This document shows, one piece after another, positions 36,246-48,162 of a stretch of 62,000 nucleotides of DNA (position 1 is the stretch's first letter; every line of letters begins with the position of its first letter). Origin of the DNA: Lingula anatina (taxonomy: Eukaryota; Brachiopoda; Lingulata; Lingulida; Lingulidae). Under the pieces are notes generated by a model. The model ran no database searches and had not been told where the DNA came from. It was given only the letters and a program-made list of their open reading frames with translations. The stretch lies in the NCBI RefSeq assembly GCF_001039355.2, contig NW_019773936.1:308643-370642 (forward strand), read 5' to 3'. The translations under genes were made by a program, and so were the position numbers.

Positions 36246-36871
36246 TATTTGCAAAGGGGCACGTTTAGGGAGATGTACAGCACTATGATTGCCGTCGGCC
36301 AATTAGGTGTTTTCGTGAAGAAAGAAACTTGAGAATACTATTTTTATTTGATAAAAAAAGAAATAATCGCTCTCCGAGATCCAAACGTTGGTTTAACCAA
36401 GGAGTTATAACAGAAAACCGAATATGACGTCCAAGTTGAGATATGGATATACCCGGTACTATGTTTTTTCTTTGGGGGGGGGGGGGGGGGATCTTAAGAC
36501 CAATTTTGGGGATGTGCGTCCAGCCTGGCCAAGATTGTCCGCTTCTCTCCAACCCGCATCCTGCTCTCTGTCCCAAACATGTTTTTCATTGCCTTTCGAT
36601 TTCCAACGCAGGTATAAAAAGCACACTGCGTTTTATCATGTTTCCTGAAATTTTACATTCAGGTTTTATCTAAACCCATCATATTATTGATAAGAACGAT
36701 TGTAATATTGTATCGCGTTCAGGTCGTACATCCTTAGGGGGAAGAACATCCATTTTTATCACCAAAAGTGATTGTTTCGTCCGTGAATGCACGCTGCTGG
36801 AAGTGGAAAAGGGCTAGTTAATGTGATTTCAAAAAGAAATAACGGGATTACAGAAACATGTTTGCATGGTG

Positions 36872-36873
36872 AA

Positions 36874-36904
<31 letters not shown>

Positions 36905-36908
36905 ATAG
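36872..36908. repeat. (AAAT)n microsatellite
   Basis: About nine AAAT units, uninterrupted. Confidence 0.95.
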
Positions 36909-37424
36909 ATGAAGTGGAAATGTACAAATTTCCGAAGCCCTCAGTTTCCTCACAATTTTCTTGCAGTGTTTTCACACCTCATTACGTCCCGTAGGACAAG
37001 CCTTTACCCTCTACCGGTACATGTTCTCTGCAGTATACGTAGGCCCTTTAATCTATTGGGCCCTTGGCACTGTCGTTCTTCTTACCAATACATTATAGAA
37101 ATATAGCCTATGTGTATCAGTCGGGTAACGCGGGTTCCCAACTAAACAGAGCATCCCGTATCATTACACAACGCTGTGTGCAATATAATGTGAGAAAACA
37201 TGTTTTTGTGAAAATAGCTTAACCTTGGGGGTACTGTTACAGTCGACGTAATAAAAGAAACAATCATTTGTATATACTCAACAGACCGAACAGCGTGCGC
37301 CCTGTGGGACGTTTCTTCAGCCAGATACTATATTAAAGGCATTTCTTTATCACATAGGCCTACTTTTGTGGAGTTGCATCGTGATTTTTTTTTCGTTCGA
37401 ACGAGATTTTAGGCGGGGTTTGTA

Positions 37425-39390
37425 GTTTAACAAAGCTTGTCTAGGCGAATTTTTAAAAAATTTATATTAGGTGCATCAGTAAAATACGGTGGCCCTCACT
37501 ATATTATTTTTCATGATTTTTTAAAAGACCTTATTAAAGGTGGTATATCCCCGGCCTTTAATACAACACTAGGCGTAAAACAAGGTGACACACTGAGCCC
37601 ATTTCTTTTTAATATTTTTATTGATGACCTTCTTATATCAATTGATGGCGAAAGTGCTGCAAGTCCAGATATAAATGGAATACCAATACAAGGTTTACTC
37701 TATGCTGATGACCTCATCCTTATGTCCAAGACCCCCAAAGGGCTAAGGCAAAGTTTGGAAATTGTAGAAAATTTCTGTAACAAGTGGAGACTGACTGTAA
37801 ATGTCACCAAAACTAAAATAGTTATTTTCAACTCAAAATCAAAAGCTCACAGTGAAAAATTTTTTCTTTATGGAAAACCAATCCAAGAGGTCAACAAATA
37901 CATGTATCTAGGTCTCCTTCTAAATCGATCAGGAAGCTTTACAGAAACCCAAAGTAATCTCCTACAACGTGCTACAAAGGCATTCTTCAGTCTGTCCAAG
38001 TCTCTTCCACTTCAGAGTAACGTTAACATATCCTTAAAAGAGAAATTATTTGATACCCTCATTTCCCCAAGCCTTACATATTGCTCAGAGATATGGGGCT
38101 ACTCTGTGTCAACGGATAACTGCCCTACAGAAAAGCTGCACTTAAAATTTTGCAAACAAATCCTTGGCCTCCATCAAAACGTATCAAACTATGGTGTATA
38201 CACTGAACTTGGCCGCCTTCCCCTCTATACCAAAATACAGTTTGCGTCTGTCCAACTATGGAGTAAAATTATTCAAATGTCTGATGCTACACTAATGAAA
38301 CAAGCATACATACAAGAGATAAATAGTTACAAGTTGCTGACACCTTATGTCCCACCCGCAGTCCACACACTCAGGCCAGCTTGTATGTCATGGTCTGAGG
38401 GTATCCGAAAAATCCTTTTCACATTTGGCCTTGGAGATGTGTGGCTTAGCCAGTCACCTCCAAAAAACTTCACCACAATTTTCAAACAAAGACAAACTGA
38501 CCACTTTACCCAAATGTGCAATAGCAAACTTCAAGCCAACAGTAAATTGTCTCTCTTCCGTATACTTAACCAAAAGTGTGAAAGGGCAACTTATGTTGAT
38601 AAAATAACAAATTATGACACCTTGTCAACCCTTGCTAAACTACGTCTTAGTGACCATAAACTCCACATCGAAACTGGGCGGCACACCAGGCCAAAAACTG
38701 AAAGGTGCGACAGAATCTGTCGCCTGTGCACCCAAGGGGTAATTGAAGATGAATACCATTTTATATTCCAATGCCCAATGTACAAAACAGACCGAGTCAC
38801 CTTTTTAAGTAAAACCTCAATCCTAAAAGCTGATCCCAGGTCACCAGACAGTCATTTATGCCATGTATTTAACAGTGCCAAAAAAGATACTCTAGTGTCC
38901 CTCTCCAACTTTATAATCAAATCATTCAAGAAAAGAAGTGAAGTAGTTGCTCTGCTTGGTAACTCTTAGCATATCCCTTAAAATGTCAGTGTATGGTCCC
39001 ACTGTTGTGAGAAGTGACTCGGCAGTGGGACTGAACATGGCACAATATTTATATCTGTGTAAGTTATTTACTTATCTGTCTTATGTAATTGTCATTAGTC
39101 GTAATTATCCATGTCATCAAACTGGCTTTAAACAGCTATGTAACCTTGGTTTTAAGTTTAAACATATTCTTTTTGTGTAACATGTTTATAGTATGTTTAT
39201 GGTAAATTTAAAATCACACCAAGGTTTATCGCATTGCTTAGATAGAATATTTTATGAGTAATTTTACTGATACGTATGTCCATTATATAAAGATGGTAAT
39301 GCACTAACTGTATTGTATCGTCATTAGTATATCATATTGTACAAGGTCATGACAATCTATGTACCAGTACAGAAATAAATTGAATTAAAT
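37425..39390 (+). mobile_element. LINE (non-LTR retrotransposon), 5'-truncated, with 3' tail
   Basis: An open frame (37437-38969, 510 codons) starts inside the reverse transcriptase palm: GVKQGDTLSPFLFNIFIDDL, the catalytic LLYADDLIL, then the thumb (YMYLGLLLNRSG). It ends in a C-terminal Cys/His motif (CRLC....EDEYHFIFQCPMY) seen in Jockey/CR1-like elements. About 400 bp of 3' UTR follow, ending in an AAATTGAATTAAATTGAG tail at 39374-39392. Endonuclease, ORF1 and RT fingers are missing, the usual result of incomplete reverse transcription. The remaining frame has no stop, so the insertion is young. It landed about 15-20 bp inside an intron of the minus-strand signal-peptide gene. Confidence 0.85.
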
Positions 39391-39409
39391 TGAGTTGATA
39401 TTTAATTTC

Positions 39410-40330
39410 TGCTCACCGGTATTCCCCAATGTGACTCCAAGAACAGAATAAACAGGTGGACACGTGGTGCAAGCCACGCGCCTGTCAAGTGACCCTCCAT
39501 ACACCTGCGACGTGATAACCAAACACAGAATAAGGGCTAGCATGCACATACAATTCATAGCTGTCGTTATTAGTGCCTGTTCTTCGAGAGATTTCTTCGA
39601 TCGCATTCACCGTGCACAAGCAATTTATGTGCCATTCTTTACAAGCGCATCCTTTATTGAATATTGACAGGTTTGAATTGAACCCAATTTCCTGCTCATT
39701 ATGTGTGTGTTTGAATTTTATCAGGTTAATTTGCAGCCCGGAACTCAGTCGCAACACGTTGGGATCACATGTTTCAAATACCACTTTTTTCACTCTGTAA
39801 TATACTGAAGCAGCGACAAGGGAGCCATGCTGTGTTAATTTATTGCCTGCTTGGAAGATCAGAAGTAAAAAGAAACGCCCTGATCTACTCTCAAATGTAT
39901 AAATCTGATAGCCTAATCAAATATCAGGCAACATTTTACACATTTACACTTATCTATGCACATTTTTAAAAGTTAAAAAATCATGATGAGTCCCCTCTTA
40001 TATTAATTTGTAACATACAACATTTATTTTGTAAAGAGAAAAAAAAAAGATAGGGCGAAACCCTTATAACAACCGCCAGGATAAGCTATGCGTGAACTAC
40101 GGTTGGGTTATCTGATATTTGACAACATATCCTGTCCTTATTACAAAATCATATCAAGTCATCTATTAAAACATCATTTCCTTAGCAGATTAGCACATTA
40201 AACTGGTATTTCATAATTTCCAGCGTATTCAATTTGGCCCAAATAGTAATAAATAAGATTATTTTAGACCATGAACTTTTCGTATGGTCATGGACAATGA
40301 TATGCCTGTTCTGGGAAAACTGCTCGCAAA
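39410..40330. repeat. Segmental duplication copy 1 (signal-peptide exon region)
   Basis: Collinear, same orientation, with 58063-58930: shared CGGTATTCCC, ACTCCAAGAACAGAATAAAC, AGGTGGACACGTGGTGCAAG, TTGAACCCAATTTCCTGCTC and TCGCAACACGTTGGGATCAC. The two copies flank the hydrolase array. Confidence 0.8.
39417..39558 (-). CDS. First exon of an unidentified secreted protein
   Basis: ATG at 39558, 47 codons plus one base, then donor ACCG|GTGAGC. The product begins with a strong signal peptide (MNCMCMLALILCLVITSQ) and continues into a mature part with CTTCPPVYSVLG. Intron 1 is invaded by the LINE ending at 39390. No second exon could be placed on the minus strand below 37425. The exon lies in a segment duplicated at 58063-58930. 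If the mature part is disulfide-rich it may be a small secreted peptide, but I do not recognise it. Confidence 0.5.
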
Positions 40331-41009
40331 AATATCGAGTCCCACATGGATTGGTAAAACATTACTCGTTAATTTTCTTTTAAATCATTTTTATCTATAT
40401 ATCTATTTACTGTTGTTTTTGTATTATTGAAATCCCCTTCTGTACATGTATATCGTATTACTATGAAGTACCCCTGTACATTAACATGCGCAAATATCAA
40501 ATAGCTTATGCCAATAAGGAGAAACAATTCTGATCTCTCGGACGACTCGAAACATGTATGTTTTATGAAAGGCCAAAAAAGGACAGTTTGTTCGGTCGTC
40601 ACCACTTGAATAGTTTGGATATTGCTATCAAGGATACACAGCAATGAACACCGAATCCCAACTGTCTGATTTTACAATAATGCTCCCCAACTTTACAGTA
40701 TTTTCATCTTAGCCTTTTCTCAACCATCTAATTATGGTGCAAGTTAGTCTTTCCTCCAAGAGTATTCCTAAAACTTGGGTTGGGTCACTCCCGTTTATAC
40801 CACCATATAACAAATAAATATTAAACAGAGAAAATGTTTTTTCGCCAAAATGCGAGGCGTGTAAGGAAAATTATGTATTACCCTTTTCCTCCTACGAAAG
40901 TCAAGGTAGAATTTATCTTTTTGTGTACAGACTTGGTGAAAAAATTTGTCCCACCCTAAATCCAATTTTTTTTTTACACAAACGATCACATCCATCTGTA
41001 AACCATTAT
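40331..41009. other. No gene recognised
   Basis: AT-rich, no exon or element recognised. The part after 41010 belongs to the repeated upstream region of the hydrolase copies. Confidence 0.45.
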
Positions 41010-41137
41010 GAAGTGTTTTTATTCCAAATATCATATCTTGCAAGACTTACGGTACAGAAAATAAAAAATACCGGTGCAGATAGCCGTATTATCCAGTTAA
41101 TTCAAACTAAGAGCATGCCACCCCCCCCCCCCCCCCC

Positions 41138-41499
41138 NNNNNNNNNNNNNNNNNNNNNNNNNNNNNNNNNNNNNNNNNNNNNNNNNNNNNNNNNNNNNNN
41201 NNNNNNNNNNNNNNNNNNNNNNNNNNNNNNNNNNNNNNNNNNNNNNNNNNNNNNNNNNNNNNNNNNNNNNNNNNNNNNNNNNNNNNNNNNNNNNNNNNNN
41301 NNNNNNNNNNNNNNNNNNNNNNNNNNNNNNNNNNNNNNNNNNNNNNNNNNNNNNNNNNNNNNNNNNNNNNNNNNNNNNNNNNNNNNNNNNNNNNNNNNNN
41401 NNNNNNNNNNNNNNNNNNNNNNNNNNNNNNNNNNNNNNNNNNNNNNNNNNNNNNNNNNNNNNNNNNNNNNNNNNNNNNNNNNNNNNNNNNNNNNNNNNN
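41138..41499. other. Assembly gap (N run)
   Basis: A run of about 362 N. Both edges carry the same sequence: TTAATTCAAACTAAGAGCAT followed by a poly-C run stands on the left at 41098-41137 and again on the right at 41500-41533. The gap may be artificial: two reads ending in the same C run that were not merged. Confidence 0.9.
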
Positions 41500-41911
41500 T
41501 TAATTCAAACTAAGAGCATGCCCCCCCCCCCCCTCCACCAAACTCGGGAAGCTGATGTTCGTCAGTGATTTCCACAGAGGCAAAATAAAATGCCCATAAA
41601 ATTAAAAAGACACCACCAAATTTACACACAATGAGCATCAACATGTGCTCGTATTTCTCAAAACGACACTTGAAAGCAAATTATATAAAATCAACCAGAG
41701 GTTAAACACCCAGCAGGCTTTGTCAATTTCAACATTTCATGTGTGTTTATTTCAAACAGCGCGCTTTTCACGCATGCGCAGTAGTTTGAATCCTGTGCTG
41801 TTGTGAATGAGGCCAGTGACAATGTAAATATCGTCGTGAATAGCAGACTTTTTGGGTCCAAGGTCACGATTTTCATTGATATTAAGGGACGCGTTACAGA
41901 CCCCGTTCGCC

Positions 41912-44485
41912 ATGCCGCTCCCCGCAGACATCGACCAACTTCACCCTGAGACTCAAGCCCTGCTACGAGCAGCCGCAGAAAAAGGAGGAAAGGGCTGTGA
42001 AGAAGGTGAAACCATGGAAGAGTCACGAGCAATCGCGGATGCCATGTTCGAGGATGCCAATCAGGGGGCAAACTACCAGTTTAAAGGAGAGAAGCAGATA
42101 TGCACGGTTCCTTCTCCTTATTGCCAAGGTACACGGGTAGTTCGCTTCGGTTAGACTGAGAGATGCTTTACGTCATCCCTTTGACAGCCCATTTAAAAAA
42201 GTCGGTAAATAGTAGTCAAAAAATTAATGGTAGGCCTACCCTACAAATGCAAGTAAGAAATACCCTAGGTTCTAGATTTCGGTATTGCCAGCTTGATCTT
42301 GATTTCATATATAACCCATATCAGCAATACCAAAAAAGGAAAGCGACATGAATAGTTTTAATCGTTAAAACATTCTAGCTTTACTGTGCCATGACACTCA
42401 GGGTAGTAGGGCCTAGGCCTACGAAAAGGACGAGTGAAAAACATTCGTCAATAGAAATGCACAAATTTGAATTGAAATGAGGTAACAAAAGTTTTTTCTT
42501 CATCAGATGGAATCACTGTATGGGTATTTAAACCGAAACCGTGTCCCCCAAGTCCCACCATACTGCTATATTTCCACGGAGGGGGATTTGTGTTGGGGGG
42601 CTTAAGAAGCCACGATACCGTGGTGAAAACTTTGACCGAGTGAGTGTGATTCTTGTAATAGAGGACAATAAAGCGATCCAACTGACAAATTGGTATATCT
42701 CTTATATAAAACCATTTATCAGTAAAATTGTAGTGTCAACATGTTTGATTTGTCGACAAGTGTTGACGATCATAATTTTTATCTACTAGTGGTAATATTT
42801 GTCAAGCCAAGGCCATTCCCGCCATAGATTCTGTTTTCTTCAAAGCTTTTTATTAATCCCAGCACAACGGGGTGCATAGTTGTCAACGTGAACTACCGCC
42901 TGGCTCCTGAGCACAAGTTTCCTGCAGGAATTGATGATTCTGTAACAGCGGTCAAGTGGGTTATGGCCAACAAGGAAAAGCTTGGTGAGAGAGCAATGCT
43001 TTATGTTTTCAAAAAGCTCAGTGCATTCAATTCCAAGTGCTGAGTTTGTATTGTTTAAAATTGTTTTAAAAACACTGATTGGAGCTATTTACCAATTTTA
43101 AATAATTCCGTAGGTATAATAGGTTCCTCTTGACTGTTTTGGGAATAGGAATTTTAAGCTCTGAAATATATTTTTCAGCAATATCAGTGTAATCACTGGC
43201 AATTCGATTTGCAGATTTTTCTTTCAATATAACAGCATCTATCTCTAATTTAGGGAAAATTCTCAAAAAATCCATTTTATCCTTTAATGTTATTTTCTGC
43301 AGGCGGCAGTGGAACCAGTAAAGTTGGCGTCATAGGCGACAGTGCCGGAGGACATCTAGCGGCGACCATAGCTCATGAGGTTCCGGGGGTGGCACTACAG
43401 GTGAGATCAGTTTGACCTCCTCCTTTACAATTAGATATTGAGATTAACAGCGTTGTTTATTTGATCACACTTTTTTCCCTTTTTTCAAACAAGAGCCAGC
43501 CACTACCGGTATTCTGTTTGCCAGCGTCCATGTTCTCGCTGTCTTCACCTTGCATCAACTTAAGGGATATTTCAATATTTCAATTAATTTACGTTCAGAT
43601 TTTGATCGCCCCGGTTACTGATTGGCGGATGAAGACAGACTCATACAAGCGTTACAGTGAGGGATACTTCATGTCAGCTAAAGAAATGGATTGGTACTTA
43701 TTTCAGTTGCCCACTGAATAGTTCGATGCATTATTCTAAATCATTTTGGTCTAACAATGGCGGATCTTGAATTTGCTAAAGAAGTGGGAAGGTACAATAT
43801 AAAACGCCCCCCTCCCCGCGCCCTGAACCCGCCATTGTGTATACAAGTTACAAGAACCATAACGATGTGTTAAATTAATGTAACTTACAAGTAAATGTAA
43901 ATTCCTCTTTATGTATGGTATATTAAAGTTAGTCATTTTCATTCTTGTATGCGTTTATTTATTTTTATTTAATTGTTTACATTTTTCGAAAAAAATTATC
44001 TTGCACAGTACAAGTCTATTTAGCCAGTCTAGAGAAACTTACAAAACTACTTCTACTTCAGGTTTGGTTCGAAGTTTTTTACGTCTGATGCTGAACGTAT
44101 TGATCCCAGGGCCTCCCCGTTATTGAGGTCTGAGTTCCAGAATCTACCTCCTGCTCTGTACATTGCCGCCAGTCACGACGTCTTGGTGGACGAAGGAAAA
44201 GGTATATGAAAAAGAGATTAGTTAAATCTATCATAATTTTCATCTGTCTGTGATAACTCATTTAATACAGTGATCTTTTTAGCATAACCACATTTGTCAA
44301 ATTTAGCAAAAAGAGCTGTATATCATCACAAGGAATTAGATAGATTCAAGAAAAATTCAAAATTCTGTTTTTTCAGCATACGCAGAAAAACTGAAGGCAG
44401 CTGGTGTACATACGGAAACTTTAATACTAGAGGGAGTGGTGCATGGATATATTTTATTCCCACGTGAGTGAAACCTTCGCTCCTT

Positions 44486-44524
<39 letters not shown>

Positions 44525-44647
44525 TATTCAATATTTTGTGTGCCTGATATATCAAACTTCGTTTCATTTTTTCCAGATGTCTGCAAAGAAGCAAACGATG
44601 CTACTTTGAAGAAAATTGACAACTTTGTTAAAACTTATGGACGTTAA
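41912..44647 (+). CDS. HSL-family alpha/beta hydrolase, copy 1, 8 exons
   Basis: Exons 41912-42128, 42507-42639, 42863-42984, 43303-43400, 43599-43693, 44062-44201, 44377-44463, 44577-44647; GT-AG and in phase, 963 nt, 320 aa. The oxyanion motif HGGG is at 96-99, the nucleophile in GDSAGG is Ser171, the acid is probably Asp261 (SHDVLVDEG), and the base is His291 (VVHGY). This is the hormone-sensitive-lipase/arylacetamide-deacetylase-like family of esterases; the substrate is unknown. No signal peptide or TM segment, so it is probably cytosolic. The family usually begins YFHGGG and has LPPAL before the acid, both present. Poly(A) signal at 45071-45076. A (CT)n tract lies in intron 7 and a tiny MITE in intron 5. 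Appears functional. Confidence 0.9.
43755..43839. mobile_element. ~85-bp mini-MITE in hydrolase intron 5 (copy 1)
   Basis: Ends AACAATGGCGGATCTTGAAT and CCTGAACCCGCCATTGTGTA form inverted repeats related to the GGCGGATCCAG family. The same element is at the same place in copies 2 (51553-51650) and 3 (55586-55672), so it inserted before the array expanded. Confidence 0.75.
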
Positions 44648-45570
44648 ACTATGTTGCTACTCCTAGACAAATCCTCCTCTTGCAAATAGAGAATTAAAAA
44701 TGGGCATTATTAAAGCAAAGATGACCTCCTAAGTGCACGTGCCATTGGACTTCGATTGTCTTCTAACAACCTACACTGATAGTTAGTTCATTACTGTCTT
44801 TGATGATTTTTGCATTTTGGAGACGTGTTACAATTTATAAATGATATATTCAGAGCAAATGTGCATCAGTCTGTTAACCATAGTGTCTTGTTTCTCAGAC
44901 ATTTGGTGCAGGTTGTTTAGTTTTCCCTTTTTGAATATTAATTAACCTATTCCTTTCCGTTAACAGCTATATACATGTTTGTTACAACCTTCGTCGAGTA
45001 GATTGTAAAATCATTCCACGTATAAGAAGTGTGTTCCAAAAATAATATCCATGGTCATGTTATTTTACAAATAAATGGCTGACTATTTTTTTATTTTTTT
45101 TTGTCCTGTTACCCAAGGCTTCGTGTCAGAGTACTGGATTTGCTAAGTACATCTCATGGATAGAGGTTATTCACCTGAATGGCCTGATTTGTTTAGTAGG
45201 ATGCTCCAGATAGATATCGAATATTTGAGGTTAACATTTTCAACAACAGCTGTTAATTGAGGATAATGACGCCACTGTTTTATATCTGAATTTGCGTCAT
45301 TTCGTCCATGACACTGGTAAGATAGGTAACTGCGTGATAGAGTGCAACAGCAAGATAACCAAAGTTGGAATATCTATATATTGTATCGTCCCAGTGTATG
45401 TAATATTGGGGAATTTTCATTTCACAGTTTCAGAATGATTTTAGGGTCGGTTGCAAATAAAGGAACATAGATTTGAAACTGATAATCTTTGTAAATCAAA
45501 AGTAAGCAAACCGTTTAAAACTGTTTTAGTAATGATTCGCCATGAAATATATATCGACTGACGCAGAAAT
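44648..45570. other. 3' flank of hydrolase copy 1, no gene
   Basis: 3' UTR with AATAAA (45071-45076) followed by noncoding sequence partly shared with the 3' flank of copy 2 (52450-53160). No exon seen. Confidence 0.6.
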
Positions 45571-45816
45571 GTTTTGAAGTGTTTTTATTCCAGATATCAT
45601 ATCTTTCAAGATTCACGGTACAGAAAATACACAGGACCGGTGAAGATATCCGTATTATTCCATTTATTCAAATTTAGAGCATGCCCAATCCCCTAAGTTC
45701 GACATCTGATGTTCGACAGTGATTTCCACAGAGGTAAAATAACACCTCCATAAAGTTTAAAAAAAAAAAAGACGCCACGCATTAGCGTCAGCATGTGCTC
45801 GTTTAAGACCCCATTT

Positions 45817-46024
45817 CCAGAGATTAGATCGATCTACTTTAGATCGACCTAACTCCCTGGGGGTTCACGCTAAATAGCTGTCAGCCGGGCAGACAAGAAA
45901 GTTAATTACCCCCTTACAGCTTGTAGTAGGCGGGACGGACATTTAAGCCGGATTATTTGACAGTAATCTAGTGAGACTCCCCGCGGGGATAGACCGATCT
46001 AAAAGCTCTGGGAATACAGCCTAA
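45817..46024. mobile_element. MITE, reversed copy of the 10853 element
   Basis: Inverted ends (ATTTCCAGAGATTAGATCGA and, reversed, ATTCCCAGAGCTTTTAGATC), with TAAG on both sides. The equivalent place upstream of copy 3 (about 53395-53410) lacks it, giving an empty site. Confidence 0.7.
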
Positions 46025-46125
46025 GGCCACACGTACCTAATAGTATTTTATCCTGTAGAAGTCGTAACATGCCTTCAACAAGAGCAAGAATTCTGTTTTG
46101 TGTAAAATTGTCCCATTCTTCCTAA

Positions 46126-47764
46126 AGGCCCGGTCACACCTACAGAACGCACGAGGTACGCATGCATTGTGCGTGAAAATAAGCCGAATGCGCTGTTGTT
46201 CGTCCAACTTTTGACATAATTTGCCAGAAAAGTGCGAGTTAATAGCGAAAACATAGCGTTTTGTTGGCGTATTTTGCGTATAAAGGGCGCATAAAGAACG
46301 AATATAGAACGCACGTGTAAAAAAAACAACGTATGCACAACGGGTTTTTTCGCGCAGGGAACGAATGACCCGCGCATTCAGCACGCATTGAGCGAACAGA
46401 TAGCGTTCCTCAGTTAGCATGTATCACGTGACTCGTTCTCTATATAAAAACTGCAGATTATGTAAAAGCAACCAGTGAAATTAGTTTTCTTGGATACACA
46501 TTTTATCGTTTTTTTCATTGGGAAGGTGATATTAAACAGCAAAATAATAAAGAGAAGCATTAACATGATATACACTGTCAATGTAATTGTTGTTCCAATT
46601 CTAACTGACCATTATTTTTAGATAATTTTTGTAAAAAATCGAGCTATAAAAATCCTGAAAATAAGACCATCTAAAGGAACAAATTTTACCCTGATTCTGA
46701 CTTAAATTGCAGTAACATCACATGTACATAATGTACCGGTATTTAGCACCACTGTGTATAATTTAATGTCTTATTTAGTCTATGTTTATATGATCATTTC
46801 AAAGGGAAGAAAGAGGTGGTCTTGCCATGGAACAGATCCGGCTTCAGATGATTTCTCTGTTTTTTTCCTCCTTCTGGACGTGTTGCTGCCAGTGACGATG
46901 CAGGTGTCCTCTAGATATCGGCCATTTCTCCACTCACCATGGGCAAACTCTTGTCCCAGGTTCTCGGCAACGTCAAGCTACTGGTTCGTGGATGCCGGAT
47001 CCTCCTAAGGTTGTGGAAGATGATGCATGCTATTACAATATTTTTAATGGTATTGGGCTTCTGCTGCATTGGAAACGGTTCGCCAGAATGCTCCTGATGT
47101 CACAGACTTGGTGGAGTGCAAGTTCCATGACCTTATGAGAACTGAAGTTTCGTATTCTGATCGCAGCCTGTCAAGATCTCCCATATTATGCAGCGGTTAT
47201 TCAACAAAAGTGGGAAAGTGATGCGGATACAGAGGACCCATTTATGTATACACCATGAATACACGTTAGGCTCGGGACACGCATGCTCGGGACACGCTAG
47301 GAACACGACAGAGGCGCGCTGCAATAACGTTGGCTGCGCTATAGAGTCGTTCAACGTTCGTTCTGATTCGTTAGAGATTCGTTTAGCACCCGTTTATAGC
47401 CGCTGCATGTTCGCTACACATGCGTTGTAAGCATGCTGTGTGCTCGCTACGCCGAAGCCAACGAATTTGTAACGAACACCTAGCGTTTATGCAACGTCTG
47501 ATTAACGCTGATCCAGCGGCCTCTGCGAATGCCGAGCGACCTTTTGACGTGTAAGTTCATGCGTCGAGCTGAACGCACATTTTTGTGCATGCACAAAAAC
47601 TCAGACGCACAAGAGCGAATGAAAACGAATGCATAACTGTCGCCCGGCGCGTATGACGAATGCAGACGCATAACAGCGCACTGGCCAAAATTGCCAAAAT
47701 TGCCAAATTTGTTTAGCGCGTCGGCCGTGCGCCGACCCTGCGTCGTGTAGGTCCGACCGGGGTA
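46126..47764 (-). mobile_element. Harbinger-like DNA transposon, decayed, 1639 bp, TSD TAA
   Basis: Inverted ends GGCCCGGTCACACCTACAG and, reversed, TACCCCGGTCGGACCTACA, flanked by TAA at 46123-46125 and 47765-47767. The empty site is preserved upstream of copy 3 (CTAAAGAGCTTGG near 53496). Long subterminal parts are rich in ACGCA/GAACG words and partly mirror each other. Inside, the minus strand 47100-46830 holds broken frames with SGAFWRTVSNAAEAQ and NIVIACIIFHNL, resembling the C-terminal end of a DDE_Tnp_4 (PIF/Harbinger) transposase; a 3-bp TAA duplication is also the Harbinger habit. The catalytic core is missing. Confidence 0.65.
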
Positions 47765-48162
47765 TAAAGAACTTGGTCCAGATTATTTGGGGATTGCTTC
47801 TCCTCTGCATTACACACTCCAATTCATGGTAAAGGTGCTCAGTAGGGTTAATAACAGGGCTGAGAAGATGGTTACGCAATCCTCAAGAACATTTGTTTTC
47901 TGCAACACAAATCACCCACCAGACGATACGGATATTTTCACCGTTATATGTATTTTCTGTATCGTTAATCATGTTATATATAGTTTCTGTGATACAAAGC
48001 ACTGTATATAACAATTTACACTTGCGATCATTCGTAAATAAGAGGCACAGACTTTACTTATCTTTAGTGTAAATATCGTCCTGGATAGGAGACATTTGGG
48101 CCCAAGGTCGTGGTTATCATTGATATTAACGGACGCGTTGCAGACGCAGTCAATCGTTCGCC

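Larger units (their letters stand above)
32829..37424. other. Gene-poor region with microsatellites
   Basis: Holds an ambiguous base at 33532, poly-C at 33670-33683, a GCGC/GTGT tract (34104-34128), (ATT)n at 36204-36245, poly-G at 36475-36490 and (AAAT)n at 36872-36908. No exon or transposon coding sequence recognised. Confidence 0.5.

Noticed and set aside
36117-36648. Glycine- and leucine-rich frames
   Set aside because: Translations of the (TTA)n microsatellite and of a poly-G run.
40923-41513. 196-codon frame across the N run
   Set aside because: Most of it is unknown bases; it is an artefact of translating Ns.
41691-42071. 126-codon minus-strand frame, repeated upstream of the other hydrolases
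   Set aside because: It is antisense to hydrolase exon 1 and recurs only because the exon is duplicated; the plus frame has the conserved product.
44326-44622. Arg-Glu repeat protein on the minus strand, also at 56180
   Set aside because: Translation of the (CT)n tract in hydrolase intron 7.
46037-46420. 127- and 100-codon minus frames
   Set aside because: Lie in the word-repeat arm of the Harbinger-like element; two overlapping frames both open is a property of the repeat.
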